From contig LUGG01000011.1 of the NCBI GenBank assembly GCA_001683735.1, forward strand, positions 744,001 to 808,000: a stretch of 64,000 bases of DNA. The letters run 5' to 3'. This document shows positions 35,880-47,655 of this stretch, in pieces (position 1 is the first letter of the stretch; each line of letters starts with the position of its first letter). Source of the DNA: Grifola frondosa (Eukaryota; Basidiomycota; Agaricomycetes; Polyporales; Grifolaceae). The position numbers were made by a program, and so were the translations under genes. The notes beneath the pieces are model-generated. The model did not search any database. It was not told where the DNA came from and worked only from the letters and a program-made list of their open reading frames with translations.

Positions 35880-38700
35880 ATGTTGTCCATGGCGACGCTC
35901 TTCCTCTCCGTCGCTGGCATCGTGACTATACATGTTCTCTGGACCTTTCTCATGTTGTTGCTCAGGCAATGTCTGTCACCGTTGCGGCATCTTCCCGGCC
36001 CTCGCTCTCCGTCATTTTTCATGGGCAACCTCCGCGAAATGCATGACCAGGAGAACAACGACCTGGTCGCACGCTGGGAGGCGCTATATGGTAGCACCTT
36101 TGTCTACCGTGGCTTTATCGGTGGCTGCAGACTCATGACCACCGATCCCACTGCTGTGGGATACATTATGAGCAGAGCGTATGACTACCCAAAGCCTGAC
36201 TTTGTGCGAGACAGTTTGGCGAGTATGGCAGCAGGGAAGGAGGGATTGTTGACGGTGGAGGGCGAGGACCATCGCAGACAGGTGCGAGCGATCGTCGGTT
36301 CCGATATTTACCTCGATTGTTGATGCCATAGGACTTGTCCAGCGCAGAGTACTTGTGAGTTGGCCCCTTATCTGTTCCGCTGGACATGGAATGCACACGA
36401 TGGTTGCAGCTGTGGCAGTGCTGATTCCCGCGATCGAAATCCTTACACGCCCACGTGACAAACCGATCGTGTAGTTGGTCAACGCCATCCGTGTAGTTGT
36501 TGGCAGGGCGTTGTATATCATCATGATGAACGAGCATATTGACACATTTACTCTGTTGTCGGAGATGACTTCCATCTTTAGCTTGCAGGTATCATGATTG
36601 CGTCTTATTGACATCGGCTGATGTGTTCCCATGGGTTTGATAGACACCAGCATTTTCTTCTCTTCAAGTCAAGCTCCTCTCTCCCATATTTTGGGAAAAA
36701 GCAGTTCAGGTTTGTCCGTCTCACACTTCATATATTCTAGATACATGAGCTTAACTATGAGAACGAATACATTCAATACAGCTTCGGGACATCTGGTTCG
36801 ATATCGCAGTCAACTCTGGCGGGGCCTCCTCTCCTCCAGATCCATTGTCTTCGTCCGACAAAATATTGTCACGCACGACATGCCAACAACTACCGCTTTC
36901 ACATAGCGCAACAGCTATCACCACCTCCTTTCTCCCCAACCCATTCTCGACTTTCATCCCTTCCAAATCCCCACCGACAAGTCCTTCCGCTAACATCGCG
37001 TCGCACAATGCTCCTGTACAGCCGCCTACACTTCGATCCCGGTATGATCTTCTTCAACCTGCAATCCCGCCTTCGACCAAGATTGACGTACTAGCCTGGC
37101 TAGCGCGAGCTACGCTGGACGTGATCGGACAAGCAGGCTTTGGGTACACGTTCGACTCCCTCGCAGATGCTGCATGTTCCGATGGCAAGAGCGAGAATGA
37201 ACTCGCCCGCGCATTTGGGATCATTTTCAATGCAGCGCGAAAGTTCCGAGTAATAACAATACTACAGGTGTGGTTCCCGATTTTACGGAAGTTTGTGCGT
37301 GTACAGCCCTTGCTTCGTTACGGTCAAAGCGTGCATTGACATTACAAGTAAGAATCGATGCTCACTCCTCGTCTGTCCTATTAGAACGGGAACAATGCTG
37401 CCATGAAAGAGGCTCGAGCGACTATGCGCCGGATAGGCCTCGAACTCATCGAGCAACGAAGTGCTGTTCTGACAAATGAGCAGGCTGTCCTGAGTGACTC
37501 GCAAATGATGTCGCCTATCAATTCACTCTCAGATATCATCGAGGGTGACAAGACGGTTGTAGGACGAGACCTGCTCGGTATTCTTAGTAAGATCCCCCCC
37601 CCCCCCACGTTCTTTGAAATTCGCTGACGATGATTATATGTTTTCCAGTTCGCTCAAATTCGGCTTCTGTGCCCTCACAACGGCTCTCGCGCGAAGAAAT
37701 CCTCTGTCAGATATCCACTTTCCTTGCTGCAGGTATATTAAATGCTTCTGCTGATATGTGCATACGTTCATGTATTCCTGTCTGAACACCATGCAGGACA
37801 TGAAACAACTGCTTCGGCACTAACATGGATCCTATACTCTCTCGCTTGCGCCCCAGATGTCCAAATTACGCTCCGCACCCATCTCCGTAACATCCCGATC
37901 CCATCTTCTTCCGCCTGCACGCCCTCCCCGGCGCTGCTAGACGCTATTGAGCGTCTCCCTTATCTCAGCTATGTTGTGCGCGAGGGACTGCGGCTGCATG
38001 CGCCTGTGACATCCACGATGCGTGTCGCGACAGCGGACGACGTGATTCCAGTATCCTCACCGTTTCGCGACCGCCGCGGACGGCTGTGCAGTGCTATTCA
38101 CGTGCGGCGGGGAGACATCATCAGCGTGCCGATTCAGGCGATGAATCGCAGCAAGGCGATATGGGGCGAGGATGCTGGGGTATTTCGGCCAGAGCGGTGG
38201 GCAGGGACACGTGATGAGAAGACAAGGGAGACGGCAGGGTCTGTGGATAAAAGGAAGGAAGGGAGACAGCATACCGGGGTGCAGGGCTTGTGGGGGAATA
38301 TACTCACGTTCGGGAACGGGAATCCCGTGAATGGGAACAGGGCGTGCATTGGGTATCGGTTTGCGTTAAGCGAGTGCGTGTGCTCATTCTTTTCCGTTGA
38401 TGGTATGCTGATACAGGGCTGCATCGCTTTGCAGAATAAAGATATTCTTGTTTGTCCTCGTTCGCGACATTGAGTTTTCAATAGATCCCTCGATAGAGAT
38501 TGAGAAGAAAGTCAAGTGGGTGTCCAGATCTGCACTCAGCGCACATGCTTATCTTCATTCCGTCGCTCATTATATGCAGTGTGGTAACACGTCCTTGTGT
38601 CAAATCTGAACCACACCGGGGCAACCAGATGCCGCTATACGTCCGACGTGTTCCGCCAGACGACGCGCCCCCTCACAGTTCTTCTACAATAAATTTATGA
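35880..38700 (+). CDS. Cytochrome P450 with unusual internal linker
   Basis: Haem monooxygenase anchored in the ER. The N-terminal membrane helix (MLSMATLFLSVAGIVTIHVL) is followed by the proline hinge LPGP. Later: TPAFSSLQVKLLSPIFWEKA, LRDIWFDIAVNSGG (exon from 36782), DVLAWLARATLDVIGQAGFG, DKTVVGRDLLGIL, I-helix AAGHETTA, K-helix EGLR (ExxR), FRPERW, and a haem loop FGNGNPVNGNRACIGYRFAL with the Cys ligand. The last exons give IKIFLFVLVRDIEF and end at TGA 38698-38700. Two oddities: about 70 Ser/Pro-rich residues separate LRDIWFDIAVN from IDVLAWL, where relatives have a short linker, and the gap between HRRQVRAIV and TPAF is about 350 bases against 50-60 for most introns here. An intron also holds a run of 13 C (37594-37606). 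Substrate unknown. Confidence 0.87.
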
Positions 38701-40660
38701 TGTTTGATGCACACAGACCACACAGGAACAGAATCCATATACCCTAATAGAGCTCAGATACCTCGCATTCAATGGCATACATATACATCAGATGATAGCA
38801 TTAGAACAACAACATTTAACGACAAACACAACATACTACACAAAAACTTCAAGAGGTAGAGTAGAACTGCAAACCATCTCAAACAATAATTCCAGGCATT
38901 TGCGTATTCTGAGAAAGAACATCAGCATAATCAAGGAGGAGCGGAACATGACTGAAATTTTCAGGGCCCTCAAGCGTATATAGAAGACCAGGGATTTCGT
39001 CGTCTCGTGGATCCGACTGGTGCACAGCAAAAAGTTCATCATAGAAAAGGACTGGACCGATACTCACCATGTTTTCCTTTCTTCCACGAAGACTGACTCC
39101 ATTCTGCGGGGTGCCAACGACTCACAAGTCATGATAACATTCGCCTACACCCGCGTCGCATCCAAGAAATAATGAGAGCAGTTTTAAACAAACATCAATA
39201 GGAAAGGAAGGAAGGTGCACGTTGCACGACGTACGCATGAGAAACGAAAATTTATAGCGTGACTGCATACGATCACATGATCGAGACGCGACCGCGCCGC
39301 CGCGTTCACGGTCACCGGTGCCACTTGTGACTTCTAGCGGCCAGCCTGAATCCTGGTCTCACCTTAATATATACCCTCTTGCTGTGATCTTCACCTTTGC
39401 CAGATATTCTTGTCTCTTTCTGGAATATGCGTGTCGTCTGTAGCTTATGCAACCACCGGAAATCCTAGCATTTGGATTGAGACTGACATGCATTACTGGT
39501 CCTAATCCTAATAGCGCAGCTATGTCTCCAGACAGATCAGAGCTCCGTATCAATTTTCTATCTGCCGTAAATTTATACCCTGCTCACAATTTATCACGTT
39601 TGCCAAAGCCAACTACGTGACAGTTGCCACGTATAACCGCACAGGTCTTCGGATCTGCCGTGTCTCTCAGTGGATCTTTGAAATAGAAAGTTGTACCCGA
39701 GGGTCCGCGGTAGTGCAAAGAGCTTGATGATTTCGCACTGGCCAGCCTACTCTATCGGGGAACTCAAGGAGAAGAATCTGAATGCGTCCCTGAAGTGGCT
39801 AGCGCTGACGTCCGGAGCACCGTGCGTGCGATGGGGCTCACTCACGGGACTATAAAAATCTCGCCATCCAAGAGTGCCCAGAACAGCCCCGAGGTCAAAT
39901 ACCGCTGCGTCTGATGCCCTTTGCAAGTAATGTTTAGGCGCAATGTTGCGACCGCTGGTCGGCGTAACCTCGATGACGTCCCAGACACGATACTTTTGGA
40001 ATGACCTTTCTCTATGTTGGAAGGCTAATGATACCGGATGGGCGTGCCTGCGCTGCTGCTTTTGAGAAGTCATGGTGCCATCCCCTACCTCTTCCTCCTA
40101 TCTCTCTTTCGTCTTTTGTATTCTACCCACAAAATTATAAAACAGAAAACATTTCATATCATTTGTCCGATTTTCTTCTTTCTGCGCCTCCATTCCGTAG
40201 ATTATGTATTTGGACTGACGTTTCAGCTTCACAGATCTTTTAATGGTCTCAGAATACCGGACCGTGCATGCTACTAACTTAGACCCATGTCCCAGGCTCA
40301 AATCAGAATTCAAGTATACTTGATTGAATGAGTCAAGAACCTGTTAACTTATATTATCTGTATCGCTGCTCTACTGGTGTATTGGTATTCACTTTCTATG
40401 GAGCTTGTTGCCCTACTCGTTTGTAACTAGCCTCATTTCTTGACTGTTCATGATTAGCCTATAATAAGCTGCACCCATCACGCATTGCCATCCGCATGGC
40501 ATCCTCAGTGCGTGATGAACTCAGTGCATGCGCTGTAAATAAACAATATGCTGTCGGATCCTTCCATTGAACGGGGGGTAATGTAGAACTGAGACGATGT
40601 AGATTACGATTAATATTGTCCAGCAAACTGTCTCTCTCCAGTGCGTCAAACATGGAGCTA
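38701..40660. other. Intergenic with one weak minus-strand ORF
   Basis: Two kb with little coding signal. A minus-strand frame at 39747-40073 (MTSQKQQRRHAHPVSLAFQH, then VWDVIEVTPTSGRN) starts after a purine-rich stretch (pyrimidine-rich on the plus strand) and could be a small gene or relic, but no family is recognisable. 38750-39000 is AT-rich and otherwise empty. Confidence 0.3.
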
Positions 40661-41480
40661 CTATTGCATGGATCCTATAGAATGGTCAATCGTATCTAAT
40701 GATCTGAACCATTTAAGTAACGACTGACATTCACTGGCACCTGGACCGATACGTACAAACGTCCCACCAATGGGATCTCCGAGTCCGACGTCCTGCACAA
40801 ACTGGCTCAAATTGAAGTTGGTGATCGGCGTTGCACCGTCCAAGAATATCTGATTGGTGAAGCCGGCCGGTTGCTTGAAAACAAAGAAAACATAGCTACA
40901 AAATGGGTGGTGAGTCGGTCATCGTGATAAATTGACTCATCAGACTACTCACTAATGAGGATCTGGGCCGGGTGGGAGCCAGGTTGTACGTATGAAGAAG
41001 TGGCAGCGATGGAGTTCGCCAACAACGCAAATTTCGTATTTATCTGAAGTGATCGGGAAGAAGCCACCTCCGACGAAGTGACGTATCTCAGAAAGAGACC
41101 GGTTCTAAGGGGTCGGTGCGTCAAGGTCAATCATCGTCAAGATAAGACCTTGGTCAAAACAGACACGCCCATCCGCGACCACAGCAAGTGATGGGGGAAT
41201 TGCGGTCGCTATCGATAGTACAGTCAAATCGTGAATACATCTGATTTACAATGTTGTGACTCACCGTTCTGAAGTACGGTTGTCCCCGCGGCGCTGACGA
41301 CAAGAGGCAACGTGTTCTCTTATGGCAAGATGACCTCCAGCATCACACACACTGGGATTCCAACTCTACTGATATCTATGAAAAAGCCTGTCACTCCACA
41401 CAAGTTCAACACGGGAGATCAGCTCACATTGGCATTTTCGAAAATTCGTTCGACTGCAGCTAGGCTCAGATCCTGTCTGG
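40661..41480 (-). pseudogene. PEBP-family (phosphatidylethanolamine-binding) gene, decayed
   Basis: Reading the minus strand downward: LSLAAVERIFENAN (about 41425-41470), LEVILP, TLPLVVSAAGTTVLQN, then after an intron TAIPPSLAVVADG, LTMIDLDAPTP, NRSLSEIRHFVGGGF, LANSIAATSSYVQPGSHP, and after another intron VFFVFKQPAGF, then NFNLSQFVQDVGLGDPIGGTF. This is the order of a fungal PEBP-like protein, including the anion-binding DxDAPTP block and the late GDPIGGTF. Two in-frame stops break it: TAA at 41320-41322 after LEVILP and TAG at 41105-41107 between DAPTP and NRS, both where the family often has Gln. There is also a frame change after VGGGF. The stops are substitutions, not missing bases, so decay looks real. 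I could not find a signal-peptide exon. Confidence 0.72.
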
Positions 41481-42341
41481 CTCCATGAATAGATGTCGTT
41501 TCATGTGGGCACCGTCAATGAAAGCCATCGTTCAGGCCAGCGTTGAAATCGTATGGGCATTACAAACAATCGGCTGAAGGAATATAACCTGTTATGGATA
41601 TTCATCGGTCTCAGTCGGGGACTGCGAACCTGATTTACAGATCAACGTGATGTGAAGTCGTACTAAACACGTACTCGCATGCCGCGATACATGAAATCCG
41701 GATGGCATTGCGCGTCGTTATCTCTCAGGACGGCGCTGTCGACTAAGCAGTAACTCCCGATGGCAGTGTGATACCAGATGGTGGAGATGGCACTGTTACG
41801 TTGTTTTTTGGACCACGTCGAGCTATGAAAACTTCAAAGAAGATCTCTAGCCTCGCATACTAACACTAGAACACGTTGACATGAGCGTATTTCGAAGTTC
41901 GTTATTGAGGACAACGCACCTAGAAAGCTTGAGCGCTGTTACAAGGCGAATGTACTGCAGGAAGGTCAACTTTGCAGATAATGGTAATGATAGAATGCGA
42001 TGATAATCATCTTACTATCATGTGCGAACGTTTGTGTTGTGCAAAAGTACATGGTGAATTTGTGAGAAAAAGACCGAGTTATGAATTTTCTATCGTAACA
42101 TATTGTACAGCAAGGGAGGAGACAGCATTCTCAGGAAGAAAGTAACCCTGAACGGACAGCGACAAGCAGAAGGAATGAAGGAGTCAAGAGTGCTACACGT
42201 GAGATCAGATATCATGCGACAACAGCAGGATAATTAACGAATGAAAATGACAGTCGGTTAGCCAAAGAAAAAGAGTCCATAAATGAGAGGTGAATCGATG
42301 CTATTCCATTTTTACAGCTGGCACTTCGTCTGGATCGTACC
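41481..42341. other. Intergenic, no gene recognised
   Basis: About 860 bases between the 5' side of the PEBP relic and the 3' end of the RING gene. AT-rich. A missing first PEBP exon could lie at 41500-41900 but I cannot define it. Confidence 0.4.
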
Positions 42342-45300
42342 TCAATGAGGTGTGTCGCCAACAGTTGAAACACCCTGAAATTCAATCCTAGTCAAAAGGA
42401 CATTCATGAAGTAAAGAGACCAAACTTACCTGCGTCCGACACGCAGGACAATTGTTGCGTCCGACCTGTAGCCACTTGTCGACACAATCCTTGTGGAATG
42501 CGTGCTTACACGACATAAGACGGAGTTCGTCATCAGACTCGTAATCATCCAAACAGATGAGACACTGCACGAATCGTCAGCGGAATAAGATACACCGTAA
42601 ACAGATAAAGGGACATACCCGGTCTACACAATTGGATGCAACTCTACCATCCTGTTCATATGTTTGCAGATCGGTCGGTTTGATGACCTGCAACCCGGAG
42701 TTGTCTATGTCTTCTTTCGTGGCAACGGGCGGTTTCACTTGTCCAAGCAACTCCGCCAACTCCCTGTAACATAGCGTTAGTAGCAATTGTATAGGACTGA
42801 TGACTACATACCACAACGCCTCATACGAATCCAGACTGTCGGCGCCAGTGACCATATGGTGATTCGGTGGATAGTATCCTGATCACGATTCTACGGTTAG
42901 AGGGTGACACATCTGTTGGATATTTCCAACTCACCTCCGATGACATAGATCAAGAACGTCCTCGAGCCCGCGTCACTGACTCCCCTACCACGCGATCCGC
43001 CTCTGCGAAGGCCAGGTCGTAATGTTCTGAGCGCATTCGCAGCACGCGATTGCCACGTCCGCCCACGAGCACCGGCAGGTCCAGGACCACCATCAGAGGC
43101 GGTAGTGCCTTCTGCTGGATACGCTGTTCGCGTATCATCTGGTGAGAGCGGTATGTCAGCATCGCCGGGCTCCTGTTCGAGAGCGCGGCCCATGTCAACG
43201 GATTGCAGACCGACGACGATGACAGGGACCACCATGTTTGCGTTCGCGTTCGCGTCTACTGTTGCAGACGTCGTGCTTCCCGCTCCTTCAGACGGAGACG
43301 GGGTTGTGGATGATGAGGGTAGGTGAGGAGCCAGAGGTGTACTGGGAGACGCATGTATCTCTGTAGCAGCAGAAGTCCCGGAACTCGTGCTTGCGGCATG
43401 GGTTTGTGTCTGGCTGGCGACGATTGGCTGGAAGCGGTACAATCGCCAAAGATTAATGCCTGGTGGTCTGCGTTCAGCATGTTCTGCAGGCTGAGCTGCA
43501 ATGCCACGCGGAGAAGCGCGCTGCTCGGAGGCGAAGGGGATCTCGTTAATGGTTGGGATCGGCGTCGGGGTGCGTGGGGGATGTTCGGCGTAATGATCCA
43601 CATTATCCTCGTCCTCCTCATCGTCATCTTCATCAGAATCGGAGAGGTCAGCAAGAGGCGGTGGCTCGTCGTCATTGTCGTTCTGAAGGGGTGGATTGTC
43701 TTCTCCAGTAGGCGGGCTCTGGAGAACTTCAGATGATGGCTGATTTGCAGGCAACTGTGAGTCAGAAGTGTCATCCCCTTCCAAGCCGTCAGCAGTGAGA
43801 GCAGCCCTAAGATCCGCCTGAAGATTAATCAAGAACTGCTCGAAGCTGTCTTCAGGCGGCGAAGGGCTATTTCCGTCGACGACCCCCGCGCCTTCGCCGC
43901 CAGCGGCAGGCTGGTGTGTCGGAACTGGTCTCGCACCGCCACTGCCGCCATCGCTATTGAGCCCAAGGCCAATATTCAGCGCCCTCGCCATCTCCGCCAA
44001 CATCATCTCCCCTGGTCGCATGCGCGTCTCACCACCCACGGCACTCGATCCGTCTGGTTGAGCCCCATTCAAACTAGGGTTCCGTGCACTCAACCCGAGC
44101 CGGTCGCGCACGCTCTCCCAGACGTTCCGGATGCGATCGCGACCCTCTCTCTGGCTTTGAGCTTGTCCCCCAGTGGGATCGAGTCCAAAGCCGGGTAGGC
44201 TCCCAAGTCCGCCCAAGCTGCCTAGGCCCGAGGTGGGAGTAGGCGACATGGGACGCGGAATTCCTGGTACAGGTTGCGTGTCTGCATTGGCACCAGCTGC
44301 GAATCCCAAACCCGGGGAGAAGAGGGATGCTGCAGTAGCTGCTGCGGCAACACTGAAAGTACAACGTCAGAATGGCACGAGAAACCCACGGCGTTCTACT
44401 CACCTAAGCAGAGTTCCAAGCACATCAATACTGCCTGGAGAGAGAGGTCGTGGTCGTGTGTCATCTTCAGGTCGAGAATCCTGGATTTCGGTGGAAACAC
44501 TGCGTATCTCTTCAGCGGGACTGCTTCCACTCGGGAGATCTCCAGAACCCGAAAGGTCAGTATCACGAGTCGTCTCGGAGGACGATCGTCTGCCCGAAGA
44601 TCTCGGAATAAAGGCCGAGAGTCTGCTCCTTGTGCTTTGTCGATCGTCTGTAGAATTGTTTGAACGAGATATGGAACCAGAGCGCTGGAGAGGCGTCGTT
44701 TGAGGTGCGGGAAGACTGACGACTGACGCCGGACGGGGAGCAGAGCGGGCCATGGGTGCTTGTGGCGAATTGTCACTCGTGTTGACGACGCCTTGCACAA
44801 CAACGAGCGTCCCAGGAGGGGGAAATTGATGCATTGCTTGAGGAGGTGATTCAGTCGCCTGATCGGGCGTTGTTGCATTGACAGAGGACTCTGTCTGAAG
44901 AGGTGCACTAGGACCTTCGCTGTCGTCCGCCAGCGGAGGTTCAGGGTTGGAAGTCGTAGACTCCGACATGTTTTGATCGATCTCCCGCTCAACATCACGA
45001 ATAGCTGCCAATATATCGTTACGTGACGGTTGGGTAGACTGCGAAGGTAGACCTCCTCCACTGAGCCAGCTACCAATATTATGGCTCAGTCGGTGCTCCT
45101 CTTCGGAGAGAAGGTCTAGGTCGGGTTCAGCAGGCAGGTCTACCGGAAGAGAGGTGGGAGAACGACTAGGGACCGACTGCGTACCATCTCGGGTTGCGAT
45201 ACGCGAGGGCACCTCCTCCCTACTGATATCTTCCGCAATAACCGGAACCGAGGCGCTCGTGGAATGCAGTGCAGAGTCCTGCGACGATTCATCTGGGATG

Positions 45301-45614
45301 TGAGTGCGAGCCTTCGACCAACGCCTGGAAGATCGCCATCGTTTCCGGGCGGGCTGTTTGCTGTCTTCCGGAGTGGACGAGTCGCTACGTAGGGAGGAGG
45401 ATGAGCGAGCGCTGGGTATGAGGCCGAGGACACTGCGGCGCAATGACGAGGGGCGAGAGCGTTTGTTTGTGGAAGACGGCGTCCGCGGAGACTCTGGTAT
45501 GACTCTCTGAGGACTGCTGCTAGATGATGCCGAAGTGGGGCTTTGCAATTGCGATTGAGAGGACGAAGATGGGGAATCGGACGGTGTGGGATTCCGGGAT
45601 GTCGATTGACCCAT
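42342..45614 (-). CDS. RING-H2 E3 ubiquitin ligase with long disordered N-terminus
   Basis: Six exons splice in frame: 44404-45614, 42935-44352, 42812-42878, 42619-42763, 42430-42564, 42342-42374; about 1002 residues. Start ATG at 45612-45614 (MGQSTSRNPTPSDSP); the Gly-2 suggests possible N-myristoylation, which is only inference. Residues 1 to about 880 are Ser/Pro/acidic and likely disordered, with an acidic run DSDEDDDEEDEDN. Near the C-terminus come YPPNHHMV and LAELLGQVKPPVA, then the RING-H2 CLICLDDYES...SCKHAFHKDC...NCPACR with eight zinc ligands (C3H2C3). It ends soon after the RING. No frameshift anywhere, a useful contrast with other genes here. It should recruit an E2 to ubiquitinate unknown substrates. 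Confidence 0.93.
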
Positions 45615-45950
45615 AGTGGGGAAGAGAGGAAGGAGAGACTAGGGAGAGATATGGTAATGAATATATACGACGAAAGTATGAGTTGATAGCGGAATGAGGA
45701 AGACAGTCGTCGAGGACGATGTCGCTGGCGATGAAGAGGAGGAACGCTCGATAGCCACCACCGTAGTAGTAAGCCACGTTGCCAATTATGGTCAATTGTC
45801 TCGACCGGCCGACAGAGCATAATTAATCCTATTCGTCACAAATAATATATTCAATCTGTTAACCATCAACCCAGTACGGTAACGTTGCATGTACAGTATG
45901 CAGCTCAGTGCATCTTATGATGTCTCAAACTGTGTCATAACACTACAGTT
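45615..45950. other. Promoter side of RING gene, 3' side of ureG
   Basis: About 335 bases, no gene. A minus-strand frame starting at 45820 is a shadow of the RING gene leader. Confidence 0.5.
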
Positions 45951-47087
45951 TTACTCCTCTCCTACTGCACCCGCCTTTCCAGGACTTCCTGCTGTTTTCC
46001 ATGCAGCTAGAATGAGGTCGATGACGTCCTCTACGCCGCTACCTTGCTTGACACTTGTAAACACAGTCGGACCGTCTCCTCGCATAAGTTTTGCATCCCG
46101 ATCCATGATCGAGAGAGAGGCGTTGACATACGGAGCTAGATCTGTCTATAGACCAGGTACAAATCTGCATTAGTATGCGAAGTGACAGAATATGTCCATA
46201 CTTGCCTTGTTAATGACGAGGAGGTCTGACTGAGATATCCCTGGCCCTCCCTTTCGTGGGATCTTATCGCCACCCTGAGTGACACAACTCGTTTCAGCGC
46301 TCTGCAATTCTCTTCAGCTTGGAGCAAAGACTTACAGATACATCGATGACATAGATGATATAATCCGCCAACTCTCTCGAATAGTTGGCGGCAAGGTTGT
46401 CCCCGCCGCTCTCCACGAAGAGCATCTGACAGTCGTATTTAGCCTGTAGAGTCTCCAATGCACCCATATTTGCACTGATGTCTTCGCGAATAGCAGCATG
46501 AGGACATCCACCAGTCTCAATTGCAAGGATCCTCGACGGCGGAAGAGCTTTGTTCTTGATCAAAAATTCCTGATCTTCCCGAGTAAAAATGTCATTTGTT
46601 ACTGTAGCTATGGTGGATATGAGTGTAAGTTATAACGACAAGGAGAAGCTATACCGATATTGTACTCCTTCCTCAATCTCTGACACAGAGCCAGCGTCAA
46701 TGCTGTCTTCCCTGAGCCTACAGGACTGATGGAAGCAGTAAATATCAGTGATTAGAGAATTCTGCTTTGGCATGGACGGCTTACCCGCCGATTCAATGGT
46801 GAAGCCGCGTTCTTCCCAATTCCGAGTACCATAGTTAGGCATATCACGGTCGGCATACTTTCCTAATTAATCAGTTTCAGCGCAAACCTGAAGGTTACAC
46901 CCATGATTGTGCGCTGCACTGGAGTACCTGGGTGATCTAAATGCTCGTGTGTGTGACCACTATCACCCGGCCCATGAGAATGCTGATGTCCTTCATCATT
47001 GTGAGTATGAGAATACGAAGGCTGACTGGCGACAGACGATGGGAGATTGTTTATGAATTGAACGGTTTCGTTCTTCGTTGTCTGCAT
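45951..47087 (-). CDS. ureG: Urease accessory GTPase UreG
   Basis: GTPase that delivers nickel to urease with UreD and UreF. Start ATG at 47085-47087; stop TAA at 45951-45953. The N-terminus is His-rich ([20 protein letters not shown]), as expected for metal binding. Then [12 protein letters not shown], the P-loop [42 protein letters not shown] (CPH metal motif), [56 protein letters not shown] (NKxD), and a C-terminus ending [16 protein letters not shown]. The last intron starts gcaagt, a good GC-AG intron. Just before the P-loop intron the frame lacks one base (about 46795): the family has TIGIGG where the sequence reads TIESAG. That region is invariant in the family, so an under-called G is likely. 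Head-to-head with RRP6. Confidence 0.93.
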
Positions 47088-47655
47088 AGTCAAGGGATTG
47101 CAATCTGGCAAGATAACAAACCTACAGCCTCTATGTTCCTTAGTGCTCAATTCGGTCGCAGATCGGGATCTAAGCAAAATCACATGGTATACGTGCGACG
47201 TGCGCCATGCTTTGGTAGTACAGTTCTCAATTCTGAGTTTCTGAATGAATTTAAGATCGCAATGGATTAAATCGTCAAGCTTGGTGTTACATATACCTAT
47301 GAAGGTTGACGCGTGACGGTTGAAGCTGAGGCTTGAAGCTTACCGTACGGACGTCGTCGCGAATACAAATTCAAGGTTCCGCACAGGTTTTAGTTTGTTA
47401 TCGAATTCTTATTGTCTCCAGCGCTTTACAGAGTATTTGTTCGTCCCCTTCATCGGTGGTACAATTGAAATTAGTACGAGGTAGCGGACTCCGCACTGCT
47501 GAACGCTCGACTGCGTAGAAGAGTCAAACAAGAGTTGAAGATTCATGAAGAATCCAATCAGACGTATGGTGAGGGTGTCACGTGCAACGCAGCCAAAATT
47601 GATCAGATTCAGAATCTCCAAGTAACAACTTGCTTTCAAAGTCTATACGACCAGG
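47088..47655. promoter_or_regulatory. Divergent promoter region, ureG / RRP6
   Basis: 568 bases between the two start codons with no convincing ORF. It holds the 5' regions of both genes. No specific operator recognised. Confidence 0.45.

Noticed and set aside
36084..36653. 189-codon antisense frame across the P450 gap
   Set aside because: No domain, and it overlaps clear P450 coding sequence at its low end; kept only as a sign that the intron is unusually long.
38879..39102. Possible two-exon small protein on the minus strand (MESVFVEERKT plus an acidic second exon)
   Set aside because: The splice phase does not join to the acidic frame and there is no C-terminal CaaX, so neither a pheromone precursor nor another known small protein is supported.
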